Shown in pieces: positions 53,987 through 63,483 of a stretch of 64,000 nt of DNA (the first letter of the stretch is position 1; the number at the start of each line of letters is the position of its first letter). This DNA comes from Bacteroidota bacterium (GTDB lineage: Bacteria; Bacteroidota; Rhodothermia; Rhodothermales; Bin80), in the NCBI GenBank assembly GCA_026709335.1, contig JAPOTE010000061.1, positions 21,634 to 85,633 on the forward strand. The letters are read 5' to 3'. The notes beneath the pieces are model-generated. The model was given only the letters and a program-made list of their open reading frames with translations. It made no database searches and was not told where the DNA came from. The position numbers and the translations under genes are program-made.

Positions 53987-54120
53987 TTATTGGAGCATGA
54001 AAGGATTTTGTAAGTTAAAAGGCGGATATACCTCTTTTGTCTATCGTGTATATCTGTGTTCAGATTATTCAATTTAGAACGGGAGCTATTTAATTATTTC
54101 GTGAAATCATTAGAATTAAT

Positions 54121-54465
54121 ATGCCGTATATCGTCACTGAGCCCTGTATCAATTGTAAGCACACTGATTGTGTTGAAGTATGCCCTGTAGATTGTTTTTA
54201 TGAAGGACCAAACTTTCTGGTGATTCACCCTGACGAGTGCATTGACTGCAATGCATGCGTTCCGGTGTGTCCAGTCGAAGCCATCTATCCTAATGATGAG
54301 GTTCCTGATCAATGGGAGCATTACATTGAATGGAATACCTATCTTGCAGAAAAATGGCAGGAACAGGATCGTAATATCATTGAGAAACAGGATCCAATGC
54401 CGGACGCAGAGGAGTGGAAGACCAGGGAAAAATCCGAAGAGGATATTAAAGAATGGGAAGCCTAA
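54121..54465 (+). CDS. fdxA: Seven-iron ferredoxin
   Basis: A 114-residue ferredoxin with two cluster-binding sets: Cys9, Cys12, Cys17, Cys21 and Cys25 in [19 protein letters not shown], and Cys40, Cys43, Cys46 and Cys50 in [14 protein letters not shown]. The layout (C..C....C...CP then CxxCxxCxxxCP) is that of FdxA-type 3Fe-4S/4Fe-4S ferredoxins with an acidic C-terminal extension. It carries low-potential electrons in the cytoplasm. Its stop codon overlaps that of ahcY tail-to-tail by four bases. Monocistronic. Confidence 0.93.
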   Translation: MPYIVTEPCINCKHTDCVEVCPVDCFYEGPNFLVIHPDECIDCNACVPVCPVEAIYPNDEVPDQWEHYIEWNTYLAEKWQEQDRNIIEKQDPMPDAEEWKTREKSEEDIKEWEA

Positions 54466-55739
54466 GTGCCAGCGGAATAATCGCTTGCATATGCAACCTG
54501 TTCGGGGGTGAGTGTGTCAATTTGTAATCCCATCGTTTCCAGTTTCAGCCGCGCAATCTCTTCATCCACGGAGGCAGGCAGGTCAATCACACTTAGGGGG
54601 AGTTTTGTGCCGCGTTCCTTGGACTGAATTAAATTCAGGTGGGCCATGAACTGGTTTGCAAAGCTCATATCCATGACCTCTGAGGGGTGCCCCTCCGCCG
54701 CAGCAAGGTTCACCAGCCTTCCGTCTGCAAGTACATAAATCTTAGCCCCGTCCCTCCGCGTGTATTCGCGGTTATTGGGGCGGATATCTCGGATCTGGGT
54801 TGCGAGTGAAGTCAATTCAGTCAGATTCAATTCTACATCGTAATGTCCGGTATTGCATACAATCGCTCCATCTTTCATAGATTCAAAGTGTGGTCTGCGA
54901 ATCACGTCTTTCATTCCGGTCGCAGTGACAAATACATCACCAAAACGAGCTGCTTCTTGCATGGGCATAACACGCATCCCGTCAAGAGTTGCTTTGAGCG
55001 CTGATGCGGGGCGCACTTCAGTTACGATTACATTTGCTCCCATTCCCCGCCCACGAATAGCAACTCCCCGGCCACAGTGTCCATATCCGGCAACAACCAG
55101 ATTTTTTCCGGCCAGAAGAACACTACTGGCACGCAGGATCCCGTCAAGTGTGGATTGTCCAGTTCCATAGACATTATCAAAATCCCATTTAGTTTCGGTA
55201 TCGTTCACCGCATAAACAGGATAGAGTAGCTTACCATCTTCAGCCATAGCCCGCAGTCGCTGTACACCGGTAGTCGTTTCTTCGCTTCCCCCAATGATGT
55301 GGTCCGACAGATGTGGAAACCGCTTGTGAATCGTAAAGATCAAGTCAGCTCCATCATCCAGTGTAGTATCGGGAGGGGTATCAATGGTACGGTCAATGCT
55401 CCAGTAGAAGTCTTCGACATTCTGTCCGTACCATGCATAGATTTCAATTCCACCGACCGCGAGAGCAGCGACAACTTGGTCATTGGTTGAGAGAGGGTTG
55501 CAACCACTCCAGGAAACCTCGGCTCCACAGGCAGCCAGTGTTTCAATCAGAACGGCAGTCTCCTTGGTCACATGCAGACAACCGGTAATTTTGTAGCCCT
55601 TGAATGGTTTCGTATCTGCGTATTGCTTACGAAGATGCATCAGTACAGGCATTCGACTTTCGGCCCATTCAATCCGCATTCGCCCTTCATCTGCCATGGC
55701 CAAGTCACGCACTTTGTATTTTCCCTCTAGATGATTCAT
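54462..55739 (-). CDS. ahcY: Adenosylhomocysteinase (short, thermophile-type)
   Basis: A 425-residue enzyme from ATG 55739, splitting S-adenosylhomocysteine to adenosine and homocysteine and so closing the SAM cycle. The frame stays open to 55805, but [20 protein letters not shown] at the start of the shorter form matches where the family begins. Substrate and NAD signatures: [43 protein letters not shown] (Rossmann loop) and [22 protein letters not shown]. The [10 protein letters not shown] motif and the absence of a ~40-residue insertion place it with the short, thermophile-like group. A T9SS protease separates it from metK. Confidence 0.95.
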   Translation of the reverse strand: MNHLEGKYKVRDLAMADEGRMRIEWAESRMPVLMHLRKQYADTKPFKGYKITGCLHVTKETAVLIETLAACGAEVSWSGCNPLSTNDQVVAALAVGGIEIYAWYGQNVEDFYWSIDRTIDTPPDTTLDDGADLIFTIHKRFPHLSDHIIGGSEETTTGVQRLRAMAEDGKLLYPVYAVNDTETKWDFDNVYGTGQSTLDGILRASSVLLAGKNLVVAGYGHCGRGVAIRGRGMGANVIVTEVRPASALKATLDGMRVMPMQEAARFGDVFVTATGMKDVIRRPHFESMKDGAIVCNTGHYDVELNLTELTSLATQIRDIRPNNREYTRRDGAKIYVLADGRLVNLAAAEGHPSEVMDMSFANQFMAHLNLIQSKERGTKLPLSVIDLPASVDEEIARLKLETMGLQIDTLTPEQVAYASDYSAGT

Positions 55740-55801
55740 GAAATAAAATGGATTCACACAAGTTATGCCGGTTGAACCTGTACACCGCCGATTCGGTTCG
55801 T

Positions 55802-58800
55802 TCAAGGCACGAGTGTGATAGGTTGCTGAAGCAATGAGTTACCAGCCTGCATTCTGATCCAGTAGGTCCCCGGAGCAAGGCCGCGCAAATTCAGGTTGAT
55901 CGCGTATCCGCCCGCTTTTTGTATCTCGTCGGTGACATTCTGCACATGCTGACCCAGTAAATTGAAGAGCATAATTTGTACATGGGCTTCCTCGGGCAGA
56001 ACATAGCTGAGGGTGGTTTCTTCAATGAATGGATTCGGAAAATTGGGATAAAGAATCAGATCAGTAGCCACCGGGACGGGCACGGCATTGTGTGCCGCTC
56101 GATAGTATTCGGCATCAAAGATGGTCCAATACCCGGTATCTGTTTTCTGTTTTCCATGAATCAGGTCAACGCGTAACTGATAGGGTTGACTTAATGATGT
56201 AAGGTCAAACCATGAATCAATGATTTCCAAAGTTTCGCCGGAAAAATCATCCTGCCCGGTATCTAACAATTCTTGATTAGGTCGTAGAGTCGTCCACAGG
56301 CTCCCGCCATCCTCAGTTACACTGACGCGCCCGACACTCCCCTCAGTAAGTTCGTAGGCGTGGCGGAGTCGCAACATGATTCGTTCTGAGGTATTCGAAA
56401 AGTATACCGGTTCAAGGACAATGGAAGATTGTTGATGTGAAAGAGCCGTTCTGGCCGAATACCCCTCGCCGAGTTTGCTCCAGACGCCACCAGGAGATGC
56501 ATTGAACAGTGCCGGGCGTGGATCTTCTGAGGATACGTATAATTTTAGGAGGCGTTCGGGAGATTCTCCGCCAAGGGATTGGGTATTGTTGTCAAAATCC
56601 CGCACAGTGATGTAATAGCCCAGAATTCCGTCAGGTGGAAGTTCAGGCAACGGAATATCTGCATGATACCAATCCGGTGTGATCTCGTGAGGCGCAAATC
56701 TGTAGGTTCCCAAGATCTCCGGTTGTATAGATTCCAAATTATAGAGATGAAGTCGGACAGATTCAACTCCTAGGTCATCCGTCGCAGCGATCCGATAAGA
56801 GGTGGATGTATCACCGGGCTTGATAAATTGATTGGTATGCGGGCCATACTCAATGACGGGGGCAATATTATCCACAGGAGGATCGATTAAGATGCGAGCA
56901 TCCCGAACTATCCAGCCGGCAAAATTATGTGTGGATGCATTTGAATTACCTGCCCCGGTCCCAAATGCAAGCCGTGTGCTGACGTCAAATCTGTAGGAGT
57001 CCGGAGGAGCATCAGGAAGTGGTACACGGACGCGCCTCCAGCCAAAGCTTGAACCACCAAAGGCCGGCGTTCCAGCCAGAGGGTTGGAGGTTGTCTGGTC
57101 AATGGTTCCATTGTATTGCCATTGAGGCGTGGCAATAGTCCAGGAATGACCATTGTCCGTTGAAACCTGAATCTGTCCGCCATCATAAATGATGCCCCCG
57201 ATCTCCCCCGGACCGGGTACCCCGATATTTTCAAAGTCATACCAATGCCAGAATTCGAGTTGTGCACCGGGATACCCGACAAGATTCACGTCAGGAAACG
57301 ATAGCAGACTGATACCGGGTCGGTCATTGTAGGGCATATCCGGTGCGGTGGTCCAGAGATTTCCTGTGTGTCCAAAGGCATCGCGATCTAGCGCCCATTC
57401 TCCCTCCGTCAATCCCGGCCACTCGCCAGGATTCCATATTCCAAGTTCATTCGAACCGGGGAGAACATCGAGTCTGAGCAGAGGCATACTCTGAGGTGGA
57501 AAGTGGGATACATTCGGGGGATCTGCCACATCGGATGCAATGATTCGATACTCCATTTTCGTTCCGGGCAATAAATTTTCCGAAACATCCAAAAATGGAA
57601 GGTTAAACGTATAGGTGCCACCGCCTGCATCTGCCAAGGGAACTGTATCACTTAAGGTTCCCTGGTTGGCAGGGAAGGTTGCGGTATACCCAAGTACGAC
57701 ACGGGATACCTCGTTGTCATCAGTGACCTGAATCGATAAGGGCAGGAGTGCTTCCTCCGGGGTTACATGTGTGATCGGTGTATACACGATAGATGGTGCC
57801 TGAGTGTCTCGGCCAAATCGTACGGTCCAAACTTCTTGGGGAGCTGACTTGGGCAGGAATACGGAGACTACGCTTGTCGAGGCCTGAAGGTAATAGTCCA
57901 TTTTGGTGGTGGAGGGGGGCAGCCGGATCTCCCCTCTCCATTTCGTCCCTCCCCTGTATACGAGTGGAGTGTTCATGTACTCTCCCGAATCCGGGCGATA
58001 GTGGACCACCGCACTGGTAATCGAAGCTCCGGAGACTCTGATATCGGCGTCTATTTTGACGGGATCAGTGATGTTGTAGATTTGACGAAGTGGCTCGTGC
58101 GAAATGCTGGGAATCCCGAACTGCGAAGGAAGAAATCCTCTCGGCTCAAAGGTATTTATGATGTGAGAAGAGAACTCTCCGCTATAGAGTGCATTATCTG
58201 CCTGTAGGAGAGCCTCTGCCACATCAGCCAGCTTAAAATTGGGGCCGATATACGAAAAAGCAACCAAGTGCAGGCGATCTGCAATTTCGCGACCTATCTC
58301 CCCCCATAATTTCATCATGAGCGCAGCCCAAGTCCTGCCATAGAAGTAGAAATTGCAACGAGCCACACATTCCTGGCGAATGGTATCGTGATGTTCATTT
58401 CTGTCGGCACGACGTCCTCCCCATGCAATTCCATCCCACGGGAAAACTTCTCGCCAGTCTCCCATTGGAACTTGTCCGCTCTCCATCAGGTGCCTTCGGT
58501 AAGAGATTGCCCAGTAGTCTGAAAAACCCTCACTGAGGACACGTTGCTCGTACGTGAAATTGGAGGATCCAAAATAATGATGCATGATCACATGGCCGTA
58601 TTCATGGAGAATCACTCCTACATCTTCTGCGTCGTCCACTCCTCCGTCTCCAAAGCCTGCTATATATCTTCCCGGCTGGAACCAGGAATTGTCTTCCGAT
58701 GTCGCATGGGGGTCCACATTTAATGGGCGGGTTGGTGGGGGATGTCCAACATTCAGGTGCTCGACGTAGCGTTGGCTCTGGTCAATGAAGTAATATGCCA

Positions 58801-59812
58801 TTACCGCCTCAAATCGATCATCGTTGCGCGTATACTTGAAATTATTCGGATCAGTCTCCACAGGAATGCTGGATCCGATAATACGTACCCAAGGGCCATT
58901 CAATTTATATCGCCCGTTCCCGTCTCGTTCAATCTCCTGGAGGGTAACGTTCTTGAGCAGGCTATTGAGAGTTGCATTATCTCGGTCATTGTTGTCAACA
59001 TAATCTCCCCCATAGGGTTGGCCAGATGCAGTCAGCGGATCATGAAGCCATACGTATCCTTCTCCATCCAATCTTTCTTTGACCAGTTTAGAGTCGAATT
59101 GCATCATGCGCTGATCCATCAGTTGAATCAACGATCCTGTATTGGCATCCAAAAGAACTTCCCATTCACCGTGTGAAGAGTCGGGCCATACAACGATCCG
59201 CCAGATCAGTCGCGGCGGATCATCGGGAAGAACCAGAAGATCAGCAGGTCCTGAGGTTGCTCCATCCGGGGAAACTGCAAGCCGGGCCAGGGATTCAGCC
59301 TGAGATGCACCGATCACAGGAACAGGGTTGAATGTACCAATTGCTTCCAGGTGAGGTGCATACCCACTGGTGGCCATAACAGGGAGCCCGGAACGATTCA
59401 GATTCACATGCACAAAACGTCCATACACCTTGACCCCGGCCAGTGTTTGTTGAAAAGTCAGATGATGGGCTCCAATCGTTTCTTTCTCTTGAACCAACTC
59501 GAGTACATTCGGGGTGAGGATCCCGAAAGTTTTTCCATCAGAAAGTAGCCATTTACGGGCAGTCGCCTCCGGGGTCGCTTCCGGAGTCATCTCCGGGCTT
59601 AATCGATAGGCAGCCCGAAAAATCCCCAAACTTTCATCAATTCGTCCGTTTTCCACAGCAGTGCTTGGAAGGTACGTCCACATATTCTGGGTAACCACTG
59701 CAGAACGTGAAGCAGGCGGGAGTTCTTCAATGGCTGCTGACCGATCCTGCCCGAACGCAGTCACGGTGCAAAAAAATGTAAAGACAGAAATGAGTGCACG
59801 AAGCCTCATCAA
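55802..59812 (-). CDS. Large T9SS-exported metalloprotease (M36/fungalysin-like)
   Basis: A 1336-residue exported protein: signal peptide (to about residue 21, AFGQ), an FTP/PepSY-type propeptide (HHLTFQQTLAGVKVYGRFVHV), then a zinc metallopeptidase. The zinc site is HEYGH at 403-407, with Glu404 catalytic and a third ligand, Glu428, in SEGFSDYW. This fits gluzincins of the fungalysin (M36) type. About 700 residues of beta-sandwich follow, with MAM-like or adhesion segments (QLEFWHWYDFENI, GGQIQVSTDNGHSW). The end is a T9SS type-A tail (YPNFPNPFIEETTLSYVLPE, LFNLLGQHV, LAPGTYWIRMQAG). It sits 35 bases after metK and 62 bases before ahcY, so may share their transcript. Confidence 0.9.
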   Translation of the reverse strand: MMRLRALISVFTFFCTVTAFGQDRSAAIEELPPASRSAVVTQNMWTYLPSTAVENGRIDESLGIFRAAYRLSPEMTPEATPEATARKWLLSDGKTFGILTPNVLELVQEKETIGAHHLTFQQTLAGVKVYGRFVHVNLNRSGLPVMATSGYAPHLEAIGTFNPVPVIGASQAESLARLAVSPDGATSGPADLLVLPDDPPRLIWRIVVWPDSSHGEWEVLLDANTGSLIQLMDQRMMQFDSKLVKERLDGEGYVWLHDPLTASGQPYGGDYVDNNDRDNATLNSLLKNVTLQEIERDGNGRYKLNGPWVRIIGSSIPVETDPNNFKYTRNDDRFEAVMAYYFIDQSQRYVEHLNVGHPPPTRPLNVDPHATSEDNSWFQPGRYIAGFGDGGVDDAEDVGVILHEYGHVIMHHYFGSSNFTYEQRVLSEGFSDYWAISYRRHLMESGQVPMGDWREVFPWDGIAWGGRRADRNEHHDTIRQECVARCNFYFYGRTWAALMMKLWGEIGREIADRLHLVAFSYIGPNFKLADVAEALLQADNALYSGEFSSHIINTFEPRGFLPSQFGIPSISHEPLRQIYNITDPVKIDADIRVSGASITSAVVHYRPDSGEYMNTPLVYRGGTKWRGEIRLPPSTTKMDYYLQASTSVVSVFLPKSAPQEVWTVRFGRDTQAPSIVYTPITHVTPEEALLPLSIQVTDDNEVSRVVLGYTATFPANQGTLSDTVPLADAGGGTYTFNLPFLDVSENLLPGTKMEYRIIASDVADPPNVSHFPPQSMPLLRLDVLPGSNELGIWNPGEWPGLTEGEWALDRDAFGHTGNLWTTAPDMPYNDRPGISLLSFPDVNLVGYPGAQLEFWHWYDFENIGVPGPGEIGGIIYDGGQIQVSTDNGHSWTIATPQWQYNGTIDQTTSNPLAGTPAFGGSSFGWRRVRVPLPDAPPDSYRFDVSTRLAFGTGAGNSNASTHNFAGWIVRDARILIDPPVDNIAPVIEYGPHTNQFIKPGDTSTSYRIAATDDLGVESVRLHLYNLESIQPEILGTYRFAPHEITPDWYHADIPLPELPPDGILGYYITVRDFDNNTQSLGGESPERLLKLYVSSEDPRPALFNASPGGVWSKLGEGYSARTALSHQQSSIVLEPVYFSNTSERIMLRLRHAYELTEGSVGRVSVTEDGGSLWTTLRPNQELLDTGQDDFSGETLEIIDSWFDLTSLSQPYQLRVDLIHGKQKTDTGYWTIFDAEYYRAAHNAVPVPVATDLILYPNFPNPFIEETTLSYVLPEEAHVQIMLFNLLGQHVQNVTDEIQKAGGYAINLNLRGLAPGTYWIRMQAGNSLLQQPITLVP

Positions 59813-59847
59813 GTTCAGGCCGTTTACGGGTTAACTTATCCCGTGGC

Positions 59848-61077
59848 TTAGATGCCAGCGTACGCCCGTAGCTTCTCTTTCATATTCAAACGCTCCCATG
59901 GGAATTGACTACGGCCAAAATGACCATAGGTAGCGGTCTCCTTGTAGATGGCTTTCCTGAGTTTAAGGTTTTCAATGATAGAAGCCGGTTTCATGTCAAA
60001 ATTTTTCTCCACAATTTCTGTCAGATCTTGATCAGAAAAGCCATATTTTTGTGCTGTTCCCGAAGAGTCAATGAATATGGATACCGGTTTAGCTTCCCCG
60101 ATCATGTAAGCCAACTGAACGGCAACCATATCGGCTAATTCGGCTGCGACAAGATTCTTAGCAATATGGCGCGCAGCGTATGCAGCAGATCGATCCACTT
60201 TCGTGGGGTCTTTCCCACTGAATGCACCACCTCCGTGTGCGCCACGCCCTCCATAGGTATCTACAATAATCTTGCGTCCGGTAAGTCCAGCATCTGCGTG
60301 GGGGCCTCCTTCAACGAACTTCGTCTTTTCATTCACATACAGAGTAAATTCTTCATCAATCAAATTTTTGTCAATCAAATTTTTGTCAATCATGGGGGGT
60401 AGCAAGTGATCTCTTATATCTCTTTTGATCTCTTGCTTTTGTACACATGGATCGTGTTGTGTAGCGATTACAATCGTATCAATTCTTTGCGGGATGCGCC
60501 CTTCCGGGTTATATTCAATGGTTACCTGGCTTTTCGAGTCCGGGCGCAGGTAGTTCATCTTATCTCCAGTTTTACGGATATTGGCCAGCTCTTGAACAAG
60601 ACGGTGAGCATATACAAGCGGCATTGGCATCAGTATCGGTATACCGTTGTCTAAGTATTCCACCTCCCGGCAGGCATATCCAAACATCATGCCCTGATCA
60701 CCAGCCCCCAATTCTTCCGGCTCTCCTTCTTGCGAATCTCCCCCATCTACGCCCTCAGCTATCTCCTCGCTTTGTCCATGAATGAGATCAGTCACTTTAA
60801 CGGTATCCGCGCAAAATTTAAGGTCCGGGTTAGTATAGCCGATGTCATGAATAACATCTCGGGCAACCTCTTCATGATTGATCCGAGCATAACGATGGGA
60901 CGGAGCACGTACCTCTCCGGCTAGGATAACATTGTTTAAGGTTACCATAGTTTCCACGGCAACACGACTTTCTGGATCAAGCTTTAGGTATTCATCCAAG
61001 ATTGCATCTGAGATCTGGTCAGCGACTTTGTCAGGATGGCCTTCGGATACTGACTCAGATGTAAACAAGTACTCCAT
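59848..61077 (-). CDS. metK: S-adenosylmethionine synthetase MetK
   Basis: A 409-residue enzyme making SAM from methionine and ATP. All signatures are present: SVSEGHPDKVADQISDA near the start, the hexapeptide-type GAGDQGMMFGYA, and the P-loop-like GGGAFSGKDPTKVDRSAAY. Near residue 232-241 the usual MIDKNLIDEEF is expanded to carry DKNLI twice, from a 15-base tandem duplication (60357-60386). A Gln/Glu-rich insert (EEIAEGVDGGDSQEGEPEELG) precedes the hexapeptide. Tetrameric cytoplasmic enzyme. First gene of the metK / protease / ahcY block; its leader folds into several hairpins. Confidence 0.97.
   Translation of the reverse strand: MEYLFTSESVSEGHPDKVADQISDAILDEYLKLDPESRVAVETMVTLNNVILAGEVRAPSHRYARINHEEVARDVIHDIGYTNPDLKFCADTVKVTDLIHGQSEEIAEGVDGGDSQEGEPEELGAGDQGMMFGYACREVEYLDNGIPILMPMPLVYAHRLVQELANIRKTGDKMNYLRPDSKSQVTIEYNPEGRIPQRIDTIVIATQHDPCVQKQEIKRDIRDHLLPPMIDKNLIDKNLIDEEFTLYVNEKTKFVEGGPHADAGLTGRKIIVDTYGGRGAHGGGAFSGKDPTKVDRSAAYAARHIAKNLVAAELADMVAVQLAYMIGEAKPVSIFIDSSGTAQKYGFSDQDLTEIVEKNFDMKPASIIENLKLRKAIYKETATYGHFGRSQFPWERLNMKEKLRAYAGI
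60357..60386. repeat. 15-bp tandem duplication inside metK
   Basis: CAATCAAATTTTTGT occurs twice in tandem, followed by CAATCAT. It adds five residues (DKNLI) to a surface loop of MetK and keeps the frame. A second 15-bp tandem pair lies at 61241-61270. Confidence 0.9.
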
Positions 61078-61200
61078 AAGAAATATAGAATTAAGTTGAG
61101 TATAAAAGGTGAGTATAAAAGAGGTTCTTGCAAAGCCTCTATTTTTGGACAGAAAAGCTCCCTCAGGTGCTTTCAGAGCAAATTTTATGCTCGATTTTGG
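61078..61200 (-). promoter_or_regulatory. Structured metK leader: three hairpins, possible riboswitch
   Basis: Read towards metK on the minus strand there are three successive stems: GAGCA...TGCTC (61192-61176), GAAAGC...GCTTTTC (61174-61152, one bulge) and AGAGG...CCTCT (61140-61120). The last is followed by TTTTAT, the shape of an attenuator, close to the metK start. SAM-binding riboswitches commonly control metK, but I could not match the sequence to a known class by eye. The middle loop ACCTGAGGGAGC is the most likely conserved core. Confidence 0.4.
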
Positions 61201-61240
61201 AGGTTTTGCAAAAGGCTCAAAATTAAGCGAATATTATTTT

Positions 61241-61270
61241 TAAGTAATTAAATTTTAAGTAATTAAATTT
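61241..61270. repeat. 15-bp tandem repeat TAAGTAATTAAATTT
   Basis: Two exact 15-base copies in tandem, in the metK/acpP divergent gap. Purely A/T-rich apart from one G per unit. A near-copy pair GAGTATAAAAG is found at about 61099-61121. Confidence 0.85.
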
Positions 61271-61281
61271 TCGAACAGGTG

Positions 61282-61352
61282 TTGTACAAAGAGGGTTAAA
61301 CCGGAGGGCCTGTGGCAGAGTACAAGATCTGTTCGTACGAATAGTTGTACAA
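61282..61352. promoter_or_regulatory. Cluster of GTAC palindromes before acpP
   Basis: TTGTACAA (61282-61289), TTCGTACGAA (61332-61341) and TTGTACAA (61345-61352) are all perfect palindromes with central GTAC, in the divergent gap between metK and acpP. The middle one is the inner ten bases of the ATTCGTACGAAT site upstream of the PorV-like gene. A shared transcription factor controlling acpP-fabF and/or metK is likely; its identity is unknown. Confidence 0.5.
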
Positions 61353-61453
61353 ATTTGCCGTAATTTGGTTTATGTATATGTCCGCACGAACGTATATATG
61401 CGCGTCACTGCGGTATTTTGAATTTTCACAAACAAGCTTACATCAGCAAAAAC

Positions 61454-61690
61454 ATGTCAGAACTTGCAGATAAGGTCAAGGCACTCGTGGTAGATAAACT
61501 GGGGGTTGCGGAGGATTCAATTTCTCCAGATGCTTCCTTCTCCGATGATCTGGGAGCAGACTCCCTTGATACAGTTGAATTAATTATGGAATTTGAGAAG
61601 GAATTCAACGTCAGTATCCCGGATGAGGATGCTGAGAAGATTGCTACTGTCGGGGATGCGATAGATTATCTCACCGAGAAGAGTGGATAG
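61454..61690 (+). CDS. acpP: Acyl carrier protein
   Basis: A 78-residue acidic carrier from ATG 61454 (the frame opens 12 codons earlier, but [17 protein letters not shown] is the family start). Ser at about 37 in [19 protein letters not shown] receives the 4'-phosphopantetheine arm. The four-helix pattern and length are normal. It carries acyl chains for fatty acid synthesis and lies 26 bases before fabF, its usual partner. Confidence 0.97.
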   Translation: MSELADKVKALVVDKLGVAEDSISPDASFSDDLGADSLDTVELIMEFEKEFNVSIPDEDAEKIATVGDAIDYLTEKSG

Positions 61691-61716
61691 CAGTTGTCAT
61701 CATAAAGCCTTTGGGC

Positions 61717-62982
61717 ATGGCGATTCAAAACGAGCCGGGCCGTGTTGTCGTGACGGGAATGGGAGCATTGACTCCCCTAGGGCATTCTCCAGATGAATTC
61801 TGGGAAGGGCTTATGGTGGGCAGAAGTGGTGCTGCACCGATTACCCATTTTGATGCAGAACACTTCGCCACGAAGTTCGCCTGTGAGTTGAAGGGGTTTG
61901 ACCCGCTCAATTACTTTGAACCGCGTGAAGCTCGAAAAATGGATCCGTTCGCCCAGTACGGGATGGCTGCCGCCATTCAGGCTGTTGAGGATTCCGGGTT
62001 GAATCCGGACCGGATGACACAGGATCAACGAGATCGTATCGCGGTAATCATTGGTAGTGGAATCGGGGGAATTCAGGTATTTCATGAGCAAACTGCAGCT
62101 TATATCGATAAGGGGCCGCGCCGCATTTCACCGTTTTTTATCCCGAAGTTGATCCCGGACATTGTAAGCGGGCATATTTCGATCCGGTATAAATTTCGTG
62201 GCCCCAATTACTGTGTGGTCAGCGCCTGTGCGACCGGGAATAACAATATCGGAGATGCCTACATGATGCTCCAGTGCGGAATGATTGATGCTGCATTGTG
62301 CGGAGGTGCTGAAGCAGCAGTTAGCGAGTTAGGGATTGGAGGATTTAATGCTCTTCGAGCGCTGTCAACTCGCAATGACGATCCTGCGACCGCCAGCCGC
62401 CCCTTTGACAAGACACGTGATGGATTTGTTCTCGGTGAGGGAGCAGGTGTACTGGTCATCGAAACACTGAAGCATGCGCAGGAGCGTGGGGCACGTATCT
62501 ACGCCGAAATTATAGGGATAGGGATGAGTGGAGATGCAAATCATATCACGGCTCCCGATCCGGAGGGAACTGGTGCGACTCTGGCGATGCGTAATATGTT
62601 GACAGATGCACGACTGCATCCTGAAGATGTGGATTATCTGAACATGCACGGGACTTCCACTCCACTTGGAGACACTGCTGAAACCAAATCCATCAAGGCG
62701 GTATTTGGCTCACACGCCTATAAAATGAGCCTGTCTTCTACCAAAAGTATGACAGGTCATCTACTCGGGGCTGCAGGTGCAGTGGAGGCTATTGCCACAA
62801 TTCAGGCGATCTGCAATGATCGGGTGCCACCGACCATCAATTTTGTTCATCCCGACCTAGATTGTGACCTCGATTACACGTTCAACCAGCCAAAGAATCG
62901 CCCCGTCAGCGTGGCCGTTTCAAATGCATTCGGCTTTGGTGGTCACAACACATCCATTGCGTTCAGGGAGTTTATCGCCTGA
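61717..62982 (+). CDS. fabF: 3-oxoacyl-ACP synthase II FabF
   Basis: A 421-residue condensing enzyme from ATG 61717 (an in-frame TTG lies six bases earlier). The active site Cys is in VVSACATGNNN, with the two His in MHGTSTPLGD and SMTGHLLGAAG and the Lys in SSTKS. It elongates acyl-ACP with malonyl-ACP. Length and order are those of FabF. In many Bacteroidota fabF is followed by rnc; here the downstream sequence holds no RNase III gene, only noncoding sequence and remnants. Confidence 0.97.
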   Translation: MAIQNEPGRVVVTGMGALTPLGHSPDEFWEGLMVGRSGAAPITHFDAEHFATKFACELKGFDPLNYFEPREARKMDPFAQYGMAAAIQAVEDSGLNPDRMTQDQRDRIAVIIGSGIGGIQVFHEQTAAYIDKGPRRISPFFIPKLIPDIVSGHISIRYKFRGPNYCVVSACATGNNNIGDAYMMLQCGMIDAALCGGAEAAVSELGIGGFNALRALSTRNDDPATASRPFDKTRDGFVLGEGAGVLVIETLKHAQERGARIYAEIIGIGMSGDANHITAPDPEGTGATLAMRNMLTDARLHPEDVDYLNMHGTSTPLGDTAETKSIKAVFGSHAYKMSLSSTKSMTGHLLGAAGAVEAIATIQAICNDRVPPTINFVHPDLDCDLDYTFNQPKNRPVSVAVSNAFGFGGHNTSIAFREFIA

Positions 62983-63309
62983 ATCGGGGGTCAAGTTCAT
63001 AAAACGCCGGTACCGCTCCCCGCGGATCATACTGGTGCGTCAGGTTTTCTTCAAGGATAGAGCCGGGGATCCGATCCCGACTTTGACGGTTTCGCTTTTT
63101 TGGGTTTTAAAACGTTATTTCTGTGGGTTCCAGCACAGGTTTTTGAGTCTCATTTGTAGCGTTCAGTTTTTCCAGAAATCTTGCCTGGAAGCCTCTGTGC
63201 GAAAGGTAACCGTCGAAGTCAGGATAAGTGCCGATATGTTGGCAGTCCATATCACAGGATCATTCATGTTCAGGGGATAAACCCAAAGAACAGACCGGGA
63301 AAGACTCCA
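62983..63309. other. Intergenic after fabF, no gene seen
   Basis: About 330 bases after the fabF stop. An overlapping plus-strand frame (62864-63280) extends from inside fabF but has no recognisable protein character. No RNase III motif (e.g. EFLGDAVL) is present. Confidence 0.5.
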
Positions 63310-63439
63310 TGCCCCACGAGTTTGCAGAAAAATCAGAGCCTTGTTGAAGAGTGGCTCTGAAATGCCATCCGTCAAGGGAATTTCGGCGAATTTGACGGGG
63401 GATTCCCCCGCGTCGTATGGCATGAAGAAGATGGCAGAT
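63310..63439 (+). pseudogene. Remnant of a small conserved hypothetical gene
   Basis: ATG 63310 opens MPHEFAEKSE; then, one frame over, VEEWL, a TGA at 63359 (probably from CGA), and NAIRQGNFGEFDGGFPRVVWHEEDGR. The string 'NFGEFDGGFPRVVW' is characteristic of a small conserved hypothetical family I remember from other genomes but cannot name. A frameshift, a nonsense codon and the lack of its C-terminus show decay. It ends where the 44-base hairpin element begins. Confidence 0.45.
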
Positions 63440-63483
63440 CTGAACTTCCCCCCTAATCCGGGGTTTTTAGGGGGGAAGTTCAG
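63440..63483. mobile_element. 44-base perfect hairpin element (17-bp stem, 10-base loop)
   Basis: CTGAACTTCCCCCCTAA and TTAGGGGGGAAGTTCAG are exact complements around TCCGGGGTTT. The stem is perfect over 17 bp with six consecutive C/G pairs. It lies exactly between two gene remnants, has no T-tract after it, and is not needed by either. It looks like a short palindromic repeat or MITE-like insertion; only one copy is in the window, so that is inference. Confidence 0.5.

Noticed and set aside
62864..63280. 138-codon plus-strand frame running out of fabF
   Set aside because: Begins inside fabF in another frame; the later part has no protein family resemblance.
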